This document shows, piece after piece, positions 13,131-24,459 of a stretch of DNA of 64,000 bases. Numbering within the stretch: position 1 is the first letter of the stretch; every line of letters begins with the position of its first letter. The position numbers and the translations under genes are program-made. The notes beneath the pieces are model-generated. The model had not been told where the DNA came from and did no database searches. It saw only the letters and a list, made by a program, of their open reading frames with translations. This stretch comes from Juglans regia (taxonomy: Eukaryota; Streptophyta; Magnoliopsida; Fagales; Juglandaceae). Where the stretch lies: NCBI RefSeq assembly GCF_001411555.2, contig NC_049907.1:35113866-35177865 (forward strand), read 5' to 3'.

Positions 13131-14944
13131 AAAGGGTTCTGCTCGGATCAAAGAGAAACAGTCATGTCATATAATCTTAATTCATGAGGCTGCAAATGCT
13201 GCTCACTCTCAGTCTTCGTATATTCGAGCCGGGAAAGCCAATTAAATTAAAAAGAGAGGTATTACACATCTTGTAATTCAGTTTTCACATTTCTTGTTCT
13301 ATTTTTGTATTGCGAGTCTTCTCAATATTGTATATTTTTTTTTAATATTATTTCTCTCGAGTTGAAATACTCTATTAGGTCAGTCGAACTATTGAAATTA
13401 TAATAAACCCTACCTAGTGGTGTTTGATTTCTGTATATCTTGGTTTCTTCTTAGTGAAGTACTTTCATATAGTTATATTATCTTGCTTTCGGGCTGTTCA
13501 TATAACGAATATTTTAGTCAATCCTTATTCCCAGTGTTGGGGTCTATTGATAGAAGTGAGCTTGGACTCGAGTGTTCAAATGTTTGCCCACCCATGATTT
13601 AAGAGATTGCACTATTCTAGAACTCCTATTTATCGTACACTGTATGCTCTTGCTCAGACAAGCCCCCCCCCCCCCAAAAAAAAAAAAAAAGAAAGAAAAA
13701 AAATGGTTTCCAAGCGGCACAGCTTGTGGATTTAGAGGTAAGAAAGAAAAGAATGGCAGTTTATAATCCACCAATGTCTCCAAAATAAAGAACAATTAAA
13801 CAAAATAAGTCATGGGTGTCCATACGTATGCTGAACCCGTTCATGCGATTTTCGGGGGGCGGGGGGGAGAGCGTTCGGTGACGACTACCAATCTACCCCA
13901 TTGAATAATGCTGATATATGAACATTGTCAAATATTCCGAGTACTTAATTACCCATGACAAAATCTTCTCTAATGCTTGCTTCACCAGCACGAAATCAAT
14001 CTCTAAATCCAATCATCCACTTAATAATAATGCATTTGGTAATTGAGTGTTTTCCTCGAACATTGCACGCAGACAATTGCCTAAAAGCAAATTAAAGCAC
14101 TCAATTGGCCCATTCCACTTCCAATTCTAAAAGCAATACTCCCATTCCTAACCCTCTTTTACTGTTAAAAATAACAACAACAGTATATAAATACCATCTT
14201 TTTCCTTTTCTTTGCCTCTTTTTTACCTTATAATTCTTCTGTTCCTGACTTCTTTTCTGTATGAAAGAAGTAGAGTGTTACGAGAACAGATACGTGAAGC
14301 TCAATGAATTAGAGATCCTCAAAAGGACCTAAACTGCTACCAGTTATTCATGCTGCAGCCATTGTTCTAGAGCAACAAACTTTCTAAATGGCAACAGAGA
14401 ATCGAGCTCTACTTAGCATTCAAAGATGTGGCTGTTCAAGAGTCTTCCCACGAGTTTTCACATGAATGCGTGCATGCAAGTACTCCTCTAGAAATATTAG
14501 TGGCCATGTATCTGTTGATCTCCTAATTCTTGCATATCTATTTTATACTTGTCAAAGAAAGGTAGGTGGAAGAGGAACAGCTGCTGGGTTTGACAGGCAG
14601 GTTAATGTGAAGCTAACAACAACTTCCTATAATTGCTTTACGTCTCACGTTACATATTTCTGGCTGTCGCAAAATCTATATATACATGTATATGTAGCAT
14701 ATCGAAAACGTACATTAATCTGAGAGCGAGCCTCTTTCTATATATACGTGTACAAAGGCCGAACTGCATCTTCACAACCCCAACTAACTCCCTATCTTCT
14801 ATTCTTTGTTTCTTGCTTTCCCACTGATTGCTTGCTAGCTATCTCCAACCTTAACACACACACCCGAGCAAACTTTATCTCTTTACTCTCATAACTTGGT
14901 TTTGCTGCAAGTTTCTACGGTGACAGTAGCAGTACTGCGCCTGA
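13131..14944. other. Intergenic region, kinase 3' flank to Pro-rich gene promoter
   Basis: Holds the kinase 3' UTR (AT-rich, to about 13400), C/A and G homopolymer runs at 13663-13691 and 13855-13867, and the upstream region of the next gene with TATA-like TATATAAATA near 14185 and CTATATATACG near 14736. No coding region is supported. Confidence 0.5.
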
Positions 14945-16203
14945 ATGAGACCACCGCGTCCTGGTGGGCCTCCGCCTGGCTGGGCTCCTCCTGGACCTGG
15001 ACCTGGACCTCCCGGCCCACCGGCTCCATGGCCTGGACCACCGGGCTTTTCTGGTGGCTTGTTCAGTGGATTATGCAGCACCATATCTTCTTGGTATGTG
15101 ACAATTCTATTATTCCATATTATAATTCCTTCACCATCAAGAGTGCATATGTGTTGGGGGGACATAAATAGGGCCGACTTTTTATAAGTTTTGATCAGTT
15201 TTAGCTTTTCTCCAAGTTGGCTGAACCGTGGATTGCTTTATATCACTCTTATTATGCTTTCCCATCTTAAAGGAAATTATGAACATATGTTTTTTTAGAG
15301 AGAGAGAGAGAGAAAAAAAGTGAACTCGAGTTTTCATCCAAAAAAGTGAAGTTTCAACCCTTTTTTTTTTTTTTTCTTCTTGGGTGGCTCTACAACCACT
15401 GGTGAGAGGTTCTGCCAGTACATTTCATCTATATTTTTCATGCATTTTTTTAACATTTTATTTAAAAAAAATATATATAATATTATTAAAAAATATCAAT
15501 TAGTAAAAAAAAGAGTGCTGCACGGCTCATTGTTACCATTAGTTGCTTTTGCATTTTTTTTTTATTTTTCTATTCACATTTTGTTAATATATTTAAATAT
15601 TTTTAAAAATAAAAAAATATATCAATACACTTAAAATTAATTTTTTAATTATTAAATAAAAATAAAAAATAAAATAAATTTTTTTTTCGGAGGAGGCAAG
15701 TAGAGTGGTAAGAATTGGTGGGTAAAACAACATTTTCCAAAAGAAAATTCTAGAGAAGCCCAACGGGAAAGAGTAGCATTGTTTTCTTTTAAAAAATGTT
15801 TAATTTAAGAACTAACAAGTGATTACTTTTGTTCGGCAGCTTCTACTGGATATGTTGCTGCTGGTTGCTCCAAGACTGCATTGGTGGTCCACCTGAGCCT
15901 CCTGCTAGCCCACCACCCCCACCTCCTCCTGTGCCTTCTTGGACACCTCCCCCACCTGGACCACCACCACCACCTCCTCCTGGGCCTGCTTGGACACCTC
16001 CCCCACCTGGACCACCACCTCCTCCTCCTCCTGGGCCACCTGGACCACCACCGCCTCCTGGCCCTTTGTGGGCACCTCCTCCTGGGCCTCCTCCTTTACC
16101 CCTAAGTAGCCCTCCGCCTCTTGACCCATTTTTTGACCCGTTTCCTCCACCTGGCCCTCCCGGACCTCCTGGAGGGCCACCTGGACCGCCGCCGCCACCT
16201 TAA
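14945..16203 (+). CDS. Small Pro/Gly-rich protein with Cys-rich hydrophobic core
   Basis: Two exons, 14945-15093 and 15840-16203, joined by a GT-AG intron of 746 bases in consistent phase, give 170 residues. Residues 1-40 are PPGP/GPG-rich and the segment after residue 70 is a long run of PPPPGPP and PSWTPPPPGPP repeats ending GPPPPP. Between them lies a short hydrophobic, Cys-dense stretch (ISSCFYWICCCWLLQDC) that could be a single membrane anchor or palmitoylated patch, followed by GGPPEPP. The plan recalls plant Cys-rich CYSTM-type small proteins with Pro-rich tails, but the Cys core lies centrally, not at the C-terminus. There is no N-terminal signal peptide. Function is unknown. The tripeptide density is collagen-like, but the Gly register is irregular. 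The start is the first ATG of the exon, and the TAA stop lies directly after the last repeat. Confidence 0.75.
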
Positions 16204-16649
16204 TGTTGTAATTTCACATATTATTGAGAGTATCCATCTTTTTCCATTCCAGACATCTATGACGATTTCGAGCAAAGAAATCTATTGCGTTTGTTCAAAT
16301 AAGTCATTTCCCACCAAAGTTTCTGCTAGATCTGTTCTTTGTATCTGATCCGTAGTTGATATCTTCCGAATCCTCTTTTTGCATCGAACTCACAAATAAT
16401 AACACCACAATATATAACTAAGTATTGTTGAAAGCTTCTTCTTTGCCATGTCGTTGCAAACTTTACTTAAAATTGTTAGAAACTGTGTAATAAATGACCG
16501 ATCCAACAATATATCCATGCACTGAACATACAAAGACATACATCACGATCAGTTACATTAAAAGATGTCCGTCCTTCACATGATCAGCTGCAAATCAAGT
16601 TTTTTAATTCTCTCACAGGCGAGAGGAGAGTCGACTATTTGCTTTCGTA

Positions 16650-16830
16650 GATAAGATGAATTGAGATTAAAGTAAAAAGTTGAATAAAATATTATTAGAA
16701 TATATTTTTTTAATATTATTTTTATTTTGAGATTTAGAAAAATTAAATTATTTATTTTATTTTATATATGAATTTGAATAAATTGTAATAATTAAATAAA
16801 ATAAATTGAAAGTACTGGTGAAAACAAACG
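16650..16830. repeat. AT-rich MITE copy
   Basis: Core AATAAAATATTATTAGAATA and TTTATTTTATATATGAATTT match the other family copies. The ends are GATAAGATGAATTGAGATTA on the left and ATAAATTGAAAGTACTGG on the right. Confidence 0.55.
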
Positions 16831-17044
16831 AAGCGTAAAAGACCATACACGGGCATGTGAGTCGAATCAAAGTATATTGGAAATATGCAACCCAACCTGG
16901 TTCATCTCATACTTGGCCCGACCATTTTCAATGGCATTAATCCATTTACTTTTTTATTTATTCTTTTTTTTTAATGGCATCCCATATACATTAAAAAATA
17001 AAGATAAAACTAGGTTCAAATCAAGTCACATAATTCATAAATTT

Positions 17045-18120
17045 TATTACTAAACTAATGACAGAATATATTCATAATATTTTTTTATGGAAAATGATAA
17101 ATTTACAATTAGTTTACAACTATTTTACAGCTCTATTTAAGATGAAGGGTACTCTATGTAAAATTGTAATTACTTTTTTAATGAAGTGGCATAATTACAT
17201 TGATTAATTTAAAATAAATTGTAAAATAGTTGTAAAAAATTAGTTGTAGACATATAATTACCCAGCATGGAAAATAGTTGTAGGCATATCATATGTATTG
17301 TAATATGATTTATTTTCTACCATATATGGATTATTGTGTAAATTAATTAGTATCAATTATTGTAGTTGATTATTGTATCTCCATTCTTTCTCTAGCTTTA
17401 TTCACTAAAAATAAAGACAAATATTATGTATTCAATAATAATTGAGAATAACAAAGATTTAGCTCTTAAATACTATTTCCCTCCGGTCTCTTCTCTATCT
17501 TGTTTTCTAATTTTCTGTTGTTTGTGTTCGTGCTTCATCTATTTGTTAACAATTACGTCTCTTTTTCAATCTGGTTTTTCTCATATCAGACTACCAATCA
17601 ACTGTACAAGTTGTCATTGACATTTTGGCATAAGAGCTATCGATTTTTCAGTGTCTCTTGCGATTTTTTTTTTATTCGTTCATGATAAGTTTCATATTCA
17701 AATTCTTATTTTTAATTCACTACACGTCCTCCAGAACCTTTCTATGTGCTTAATGAATCACTGTCCTCATTTTCATCATCAATTTCGTACATTAGTTTTC
17801 ATCATCAATTTTCATCATCAATCACTGTCCTCCAGAAGTCTCTATGCCACAAATGCCATAGAGACTTCTTCTATCGGGACATCAATTAGATCCCCAAATC
17901 TCATCTACCTGGCCGGCAACGTGATTTTATTTCTAAACTCAAGATCATCATCTTGATTAGTTTGAGGAGATGTTAAAATATTATCATAATAGAATATATT
18001 CATAATAGGCTAGCATATGAATTGTAATATGATTAATTTTACCATATTTAGTTTATTAATTTTGTAAGTCAATTAGTATCATTGATTTAATTGTAAGTCA
18101 TTAGCTAAATTAGTACTTGT
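17045..18120 (+). mobile_element. TRIM-like LTR retrotransposon remnant
   Basis: A left LTR-like segment (17045-about 17622) and a right segment (17958-about 18120) share GAATATATTCATAATA, then ATTGTAATATGATT, TACCATAT and TAATTAGTATCA-type blocks in the same order. After the left copy TTTTGGCATAAGAGCTATCG (from about 17622) resembles a tRNA-iMet primer-binding site. Before the right copy TTTGAGGAGA precedes TGTTAAAATATTATC, as a polypurine tract precedes an LTR. The internal part is only about 330 bases, too short for gag-pol. A 17090-17265 foldback MITE interrupts the left LTR, and the right LTR looks 3'-truncated. It could instead be a large-deletion relic of a full copia. Confidence 0.5.
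17090..17265. repeat. Foldback MITE inside the LTR-like segment
   Basis: AATTTACAATTAGTTTACAA and AACTATTTTACA on the left pair with TGTAAAATAGTTGTAAAAAA and TTAGTTGTAGACATATAATTAC on the right, forming an imperfect hairpin of about 170 bases. It splits LTR sequence that is continuous in the second copy. Confidence 0.5.
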
Positions 18121-18370
18121 GAAAAAAACTTGCTGATGTGTTACATAAAAATGCAGTACATGATTCGTAATCCTGAATATGCATGTTTCATCTCGACACG
18201 AACATGACACCAGTTGAAGGGAAAGAACAAAGACTGACACCGGTTATGGAATATGTATATTGTGGCTTCTTAATGGCCATCATCTTGACTAAAGCTCAAT
18301 GCTGCATATCCTGTTGTCACGCTTCTATATTTGAATTGTTGTCTTCTGTTAGCTCATCTTTCTTGTTTTA

Positions 18371-18725
18371 GTAATGCTATACATCACACTCTCATTTTAT
18401 TTTGATCATACTAAATAATATATGATACATTTATCATCATTAAATGATAAAAAAATATACAATAAATGATCATTTATAGTGTATAGAATTTTTCTTATGC
18501 TATATATATATACACACACATAGAGTGGGTCTTATCTGAAGTAAATAAGAAGGAAAATTCTATACACTATATTATCATCACACTAAGTATGATGTGACAT
18601 ATTTATCACCATTAAATTATCATTTATTGTATGTTTTTTTTATCATTTAATGGTGATAAATGTACCATATATTATCTAATATGATCAATATAAAAGGAGA
18701 GTGTGATGTATAATATTACTATAGA
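18371..18725. repeat. Two related MITEs in inverted orientation
   Basis: AGTAATGCTATACATCACAC at 18371 is mirrored by GTGTGATGTATAATATTACT ending near 18720. The similarity runs inward over roughly 110 bases (GATCATACTAAATAATATAT against ATATATTATCTAATATGATC, and CATTAAATGATAAAAAAA against its complement). Each half also carries its own ATAGAATTTTTC / GAAAATTCTATAC end, so these are two adjacent copies head to head rather than one element. Confidence 0.6.
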
Positions 18726-19089
18726 ATTGAAACGTGTTCTTTTTGGGAGTAGGAGGAACGTGGGACCAAAGTGTAATTTTAATTACTTTTCTATCAATTG
18801 GCGCTTCTCCAAAGCCAATGTACTTATAATTTTTTCCTTAACATTTAGATGTGGTCTATAATTATTGTCTTATTTGTGAGTTTGCAAAATAGGATTGGGA
18901 AGATAAAAAGGCTTCAGATGGTGAGTTTTGACTTTTCTTCTTTGTTATTGGTATGGCGCTATTACTAAAGGTATGTAGTTGGAAGACGTTTTGTAGGAGT
19001 TATCTGCACAAGAGTCCTGAAGGCTTGTGATTTGTGGAAGACGTCTTTGTGATTTTGCATTGATTGATTCTTTAATTATGAATTATGAA

Positions 19090-19240
19090 GTACGTAAACA
19101 TCACGTAATTATTTTGAAAAAGAGTGAGATCTATTATTAAAAATTTAATTTTTTTCATGTAAATCTCATATTTTATTTAATTTTTTCAAAGTAATTATAC
19201 GACGATTATACAATTCATAGCTGCAAATATATTTTCTCTT
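19090..19240. repeat. Degenerate copy of the GTCGTG foldback MITE
   Basis: Contains TTTTGAAAAAGAGTGAGATC, TATTATTAAAAATTTAATTT and CGACGATTATACAATTC, matching the copies at 19595 and 39752 but with eroded ends. No target duplication is visible. Confidence 0.55.
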
Positions 19241-19594
19241 CTGAGAATTAGACAGCACTCATTAACAAAGCACTCCAGGTGGATTATTTGACAAATACTA
19301 AGTAATGGTCTAAAACAACTATATTGTATAAAACTAACATGTTGTATAAAACTAGTGGAGCTTAGAAGAAAATTATGATCAGTGTGATATGAAGGATCTC
19401 CCTATGGACATTTTAGCTTGGTCACTTGTTTGCCATATTGTTGTCTTTTTTGTTTTTCCTAAGATTCTAGTTGAAGAGTTCGTCTCACAAATGCATTTGT
19501 ATGATTGTTGGAACTACCACGTCTGCAATAGGTATTTGGAGCTTCGGGAGTTCCAAACTATCCTTTGGCTTCATTTGGTTCAGCTTTATTTTTA

Positions 19595-19767
19595 GAGTAA
19601 TTCTACATACAACCGTGAAGTGCGTAACCGCCGTGAAATCGTTTTGAAAAAGAGTGGGGTCCACTATTAAAAAATTAATTTTTTCATGTGGGTCCCATGT
19701 TTTATTCATTTTTTTTAAAGTGATTACGCGACGGTTACGCAATTCACGATTGTAAGTATATTTTCTC
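19595..19767. mobile_element. Mutator-like MITE with 9-bp target duplication
   Basis: Inverted ends GAGTAATTCTACATACAACC and (complement of right end) GAGAAAATATACTTACAATC enclose two arms containing TTGAAAAAGAGTGGGGTCCA and TGGGTCCCATG. It is flanked by perfect TTATTTTTA repeats at 19586-19594 and 19768-19776. A 9-bp duplication is typical of Mutator-type insertion. Confidence 0.8.
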
Positions 19768-19999
19768 TTATTTTTAAGTCCTATGCTATTTTTAAGTCCT
19801 ATGCTATTTGTAATTCAACGCACACTTCCCTGCATTTTTCCATGTTAATTAGTACTTGCGATTTTTTTTCCCCTTTCTTTTAAAACTATACCTAGAAGTT
19901 GTTATTTGTATTCCAATATTTTCTATTTTTGTAATATATTGTTCACATTCTTTATGTATTTTAGGTATAAAGTTGTGAGCCTATGATACTATTTTGCTA

Positions 20000-20403
20000 G
20001 TATTTTTTTTTTTAAAATTTCGTAAAAGACTATTTCTGGTGACTACAAATTGCATGAAATATTTTTTTCATGCGGGAAAAAAACATTTCTTGCCATATTT
20101 ATTGTCTAAAATAGACATTTCCGACAACATCATTCGCCACAATAAATTTTTCTCGTGTGAAAGATCTACTCGTGTGTGACATATTTCCCACGAAAACTCT
20201 ATATTTTCAAAGACTATCATATGCCAGAAATAATAGTATTTTGATCAGCATTTAAATTCGCGACTATTGAGTATCTATTGCCAATTATTTCTAGGGAGTC
20301 TGCTACAATTTGAAATAGCGGGAAAAAATCATTTCTGACAATAATTTTGACTATTTCGAACAAAATTTATAGCGAGAAAAAGGCCTTAATTTTTGTTGTA
20401 GTG
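20000..20403. mobile_element. CACTA (En/Spm) transposon end, truncated
   Basis: The right border reads, on the minus strand, CACTACAACAAAAATTAAGG, the hallmark CACTA terminus. Inside it are repeated subterminal phrases such as GCGGGAAAAAA (about 20070 and 20317) and ACTATTTCTGGTGACTAC. No matching left terminus is visible, so the left part is lost or diverged. Just outside the border (20404-20520) is sequence like the LTR of the remnant at 17045. Confidence 0.55.
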
Positions 20404-20530
20404 CCCATTCACCTATAAATAAGAATAGATATTATGTCTTCAATAACAATTGAGAATACAAAAAATGTAACCCTCAAATTCTTTTTCCCCATATCTCCTT
20501 TTCTATTTTATTATATTTTCTACAAAAATC
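20404..20530 (+). repeat. LTR fragment related to the remnant at 17045
   Basis: TATTATGTCTTCAATAACAA then TTGAGAATA and the ATTTCCC/ATCTC block align with 17425-17505 of the left LTR. No primer site or second LTR is adjacent. Confidence 0.45.
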
Positions 20531-21214
20531 AAGTCTTTACAATGACATATGAGGGAAAAAAACGTGCACAGTACTGTAAAGGCGGCATTTTCTGGGGAAG
20601 AAAATTAAAACAAAAGATAAATGAGATGATCATAGGATGCTTCAGAGGGGACCATATATATGATGATACTGATACATGAGGTCGTTATCAAATGCAGTCA
20701 TGATCATGGCATAAATAATTTACTTGTCTTTTTCATATGAGGATCGAAGCACAAATAATTCATGACTCAGATCCATTCAAAGTTTGCCAACCTTGGTCAT
20801 AATAATGCAGCTTCATGCTCATCATCTTTCATTAAACTACCATTTCATTGCCCTTAATCATGTAGGCATCAAGTCGATTATTGTCCGATGGATTGGAAAT
20901 GCTATTAAAACGAAAAATAAACTAAATATTGAAAATGCTATATATATAGTTTATGTGGTCCATATGATCCACAAGCCCTTGAGGGCTTCATTATTCTCCT
21001 TTTTTTTTTTTAAATTTTTTTACATATATATATATATATCTTCTTTCGCTGATTGAGTGAAGGAAAAAAAAAGTATGCAATAATTATAAGAAAAAGAAAA
21101 AGAAAAAGAGAGGAGAATATATGTTAGATTTCCATCCCAATTAAGTTATTGACTTCATGACCATATTACTCATTTCAACTACGAAAAATTAAAATCACCA
21201 AGGTTGATGGTCGG

Positions 21215-21825
21215 CTTAGGCTAAGTTTAAATTGAGAAATACTTTCAACCCTAAAATATTATTAACAGTGTTTTTAATCTGGTATCGTTCCGGTACGGCC
21301 AGTATTTGACATACCGGCCACTGGGCCGGTACTGATAACATATATGTTTCGTAACGGTCTAAATACCAGCCGTACCGGCCTATATTTTGACTTGTGCCGG
21401 CCTATATTTCGGTCTTTATTTTTTTTTCAAGTTACAAGCTTATTTTTGACCCCCAATTCAGACTAGATTATTTATAATTTATATATATATGTATTTATAT
21501 ATAATTTATTCATATATAGACTATTATTTTAGAATATAATTTTTTTAGATATATTTATATATATAATTTATTCATATATCGATTATCCTGAAACAATATA
21601 CAAAACGGTAATGATACTGAAATATTTCGTTTCAGTACCTTGACCAGTACGACGTCCGGTAGGATATTCAAAATATTGATTATTAGAATATTATTTTTTA
21701 ATATTATTATTATTTTAAGATTTAAAAAAATTAAATTATTTATTATATTTTATATGATCATTTATAAAAATTATAATGATAAGATAAGTTGAGAATATTT
21801 CTTAATCCAAACTAAACCTTAATAT
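21215..21825. repeat. AT-rich MITE copy, split by a nested MITE
   Basis: The left part (GGCTAAGTTTAAATTGAGA to 21266) and the right part (GATTATTAGAATATTATT from 21678) together make one family copy, ending AATCCAAACTAAACCTTAA. The CCGG-rich MITE sits between them. Confidence 0.6.
21267..21677. mobile_element. CCGG-rich MITE, copy 1 (nested)
   Basis: Begins AGTGTTTTTAATCTGGTATC and ends GGATATTCAAAATATT, its imperfect inverse. The interior has TACCGGCCACTGGGCCGGTA-type palindromic phrases and a shared CTTATTTTTGACCCCCAATT block with copy 2 at 46256. Flanks share ATTATTA over 7 of 10 positions, a decayed 9-10 bp target duplication. Confidence 0.7.
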
Positions 21826-23126
21826 CGGTGGATTGAGCTCATTATAATAATCTAATACATGATTTGAAATGAAACAGTACAGTTAGATCGATGCTGCTGC
21901 GTACAAGCAAAAATCAGAGAATTGAATGTAGTAGTTTGTATTTGCATGCAGGCCGCCATGGGAAGCGTCGAAGCAAGCTGCTAAGGCAGATCACGCAATT
22001 TCTTATCGGTTCTTGCATCATCATGTTAGCTAGCTTTTCTGTTGATCGAGCAGCTTTGGGTTTTGGGTTTTCACGTCATGAATACGCTTTCCTTTTGGAT
22101 TGGGTCGGCATGCAATCAGCTGTCATAAAGAATGAGATTTTGATTTTTTTTTTAAAAAAAGAAACAAAACACTTTACCTATTATCATATATAATTCCTTT
22201 CTTGTATAAGCTGGAAATGATAAAATTCAAACATGGGCATTAAAAAAAAAGGAAAAACTTATAGATAAGAGGTGCAATGCATGCCATTAATTTCCTAGAT
22301 CGTATGAAACCATACCCTACCAATCAGTCACATGCATTATCATGCCGCGTTGTTTACTTCAACACCACATGCTCTGTCATCATCCATTCCATGTATAAGG
22401 GGTGGCTACCCCGGCCCCACCTAGGCTGGGTGGTCATTTTTCACCCCGTCCCAGACCTGGCCCTGATCATGTTGTGACCAACCAAATGGAGGGTGGTTTT
22501 TTTGGCTCATCATCCGATCTCTATTAGGGATGTAAAAATCGATCGGATCGATAGTCTTATTGGTCGGTTTTAGAGTATGATTTTTTTAAATTGAAATTGA
22601 TTGAATGTGTATATATATATTTAAATATTATATATAATATTATTAAAAATAAACAATGAAATAGATGGCAGGCAATGATAAATTATCCTGCCTTTGTGTA
22701 TGGTATTTATAGGCTTACAAGAAACAAACTGATATATACAATCTCCTTAAATATAGGAGATAAGGATAATCATACATATGAACACAAGATGAAGCCAACT
22801 ACAATTCTATCCTAATAAGCACTTAGCTCGTAAACTCATTCTCCTCAAGTCTGTTGGAAGAGATAAGTGATGTCGAATGCTAACTTATCTTAACATTATT
22901 TTATATAGTAGTTCTATAAGTTAATTATATAATTTTTATTCAAGAGATAACCATATATATAATTAAATTATTTAATATTTATTAATCATACATAAAATGA
23001 AGAGATCACTTAATTGTAATATTCATCCAAAGTCTCATGTCTTGCCCGCCCGATTCCAGGCGAGTCCGCGTGCGTGCTTGCCTTACCATTCATCCTCCAT
23101 GATTAATTAATTGTGTGCTATATAAT

Positions 23127-23282
23127 GAAAATCTTATTCATCATCTTAACTTCTATCATCCTCTCATCATTCCATAATGTAAGTTTATAAGTGAAATATA
23201 ATAAATAATCTCTAATCATCTAATGACATATCACAGGATGATGAAAAGATGATAGAAGTTAGGATGATGAGTAGCATTACTC
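23127..23282. mobile_element. 156-bp MITE with 10-bp target duplication
   Basis: Arms TCATCATCTTAACTTCTATC and GATAGAAGTTAGGATGATGA are near-perfect inverse complements. GCTATATAAT occurs directly on both sides (23117-23126 and 23283-23292). The right terminus AGCATTACTC is the inverse of the GAGTAATGCTA start of the element at 39752, suggesting one superfamily. Confidence 0.75.
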
Positions 23283-24064
23283 GCTATATAATTAATGAAT
23301 TTCTATTATTGTTATTTTGTAATCATCCATTCTCGATAACATTTTAAATTGGTATTTGATAATACAAGAAGAAAACAGCTTCCGCACTAAATTTTGCATA
23401 ATAAATTCCGAAACGTACGTGAAAATTAAAACCATCAAACTTATATATATATAAATATATATATAAAGTGGCACTAAAGCCACTGAAAAAATGTCCTCAA
23501 GAAATGTTTCGAAAAGTGCATTTTATTTTTTCAATGAATTGTATAAAATTTATCTATTTAAGATTTGTATAAATTGTTATTATTTTTTTAATATACTACA
23601 TCAAAAAGTAGAAATAGAAAATATAAAATTTAGAACAAAGAAGATTAATTATAGAAAATATAAAATTTAGATTAATTATATTTCTCTTGCTAATTAATAA
23701 AAAATAATAATAATAAAAGATGATTAATTACATATATCCACTACTATATCCGTTATAAACTATAAAATATTATCCAAAAAATAAAATGGATTTTCATTCT
23801 GGTAGGATTTTCAAACATGGAAACTTTCTTATCCACAAAACTTTCGGCAGGACAGGGTGGTGCAATGCTGTCGTCGGCAATCAACGCCCACAGTATCTGA
23901 GAGAGAGACCAAACAAAAGAGGGAACACAGGCCAGCAGTCTGCCCTGGACCTGACTCAGCAGGCACGCACCACCCTCTGTACCATCGCCACGTTTCATAC
24001 CAATCCAAACCTCCATCATTAAAATACTAAACAAATAGGAAAATAGCGAGCAAATTCAAATGCG

Positions 24065-24092
24065 TGACGTGGACTTCTGACTTTCCACGTCA
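24065..24092. promoter_or_regulatory. Inverted bZIP-type sites in the BAM9-like promoter
   Basis: TGACGTGGA (24065-24073) and TCCACGTCA (24084-24092) form a perfect 9-bp inverted repeat with a 10-base spacer. Each arm contains a TGACGTGG half site of the kind bound by plant bZIP factors. The pair lies about 370 bases upstream of the start codon. Confidence 0.5.
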
Positions 24093-24186
24093 ACCAACCA
24101 AACAGTCATAAAAAGTCTACGCGAAGAATAAATAAATAAATCCCAGTAATTTTACGCGGCTTAACTTTGGCATCTCCACAGAACGA

Positions 24187-24242
24187 CACGTGGCAGACCT
24201 TTCTAGCACTTTTCCCTCCTCCACTTCCCACCCCTATATATT
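24187..24242 (+). promoter_or_regulatory. G-box/ABRE and TATA box of the BAM9-like gene
   Basis: ACACGTGGCAG (CACGTG core at 24187-24192) lies about 40 bases upstream of CTATATATTA (about 24233-24242). The 5' leader that follows is about 190 bases and has no upstream ATG before 24460. Confidence 0.6.
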
Positions 24243-24459
24243 ATGATATTATCATCTTCCTCTTTTCCACGAACTTCCCAAACACAAAAAACTTCACATT
24301 TTCCCCTCTCTGAGATATCTGAGATAGTTTTTTTATTTTTTCCTTATCTGATTCTCAAAATTTCAAACTGTTTAAGATTTCTGAGTTCGGAACTGCGATT
24401 CGTGAACTGAAAAGTCGCAATTTTTTGTCTCTTTTTTGTGGTTCCTCGGGTTATCGGAT

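Larger units (their letters stand above)
16204..24180. other. Long intergenic region filled with transposon relics
   Basis: About 8 kb with no supported host gene. It contains AT-rich MITEs, a TRIM-like LTR remnant, inverted MITE pairs, a CACTA transposon end, a CCGG-rich MITE nested in another MITE and a 156-bp MITE with a 10-bp target duplication, each listed separately. At 22480-22900 an unclassified repeat-like stretch contains the phrase GGGATGTAAAAATCGATCGG. Confidence 0.6.

Noticed and set aside
13855..13867. G-run considered as a G-quadruplex
   Set aside because: Only two adjacent G runs split by one C; four separated runs are not present.
14875..15165. Minus-strand Gly-rich collagen-like frame
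   Set aside because: It is the antisense image of the Pro-rich exon, as is 15905-16198; the plus strand has matching splice sites and phase.
17777..17830. TTTTCATCATCAA repeated three times, considered as a regulatory array
   Set aside because: Short simple-sequence repeat inside an LTR-element remnant, with no spacer structure.
18183..18371. 62-codon frame with hydrophobic Cys stretch
   Set aside because: Short, next to MITEs, no homology recognised and no promoter or splice support.
21891..22193. 100-codon plus-strand frame
   Set aside because: No recognisable motif, poly-A-driven Lys tail and repeat-rich surroundings; probably chance.
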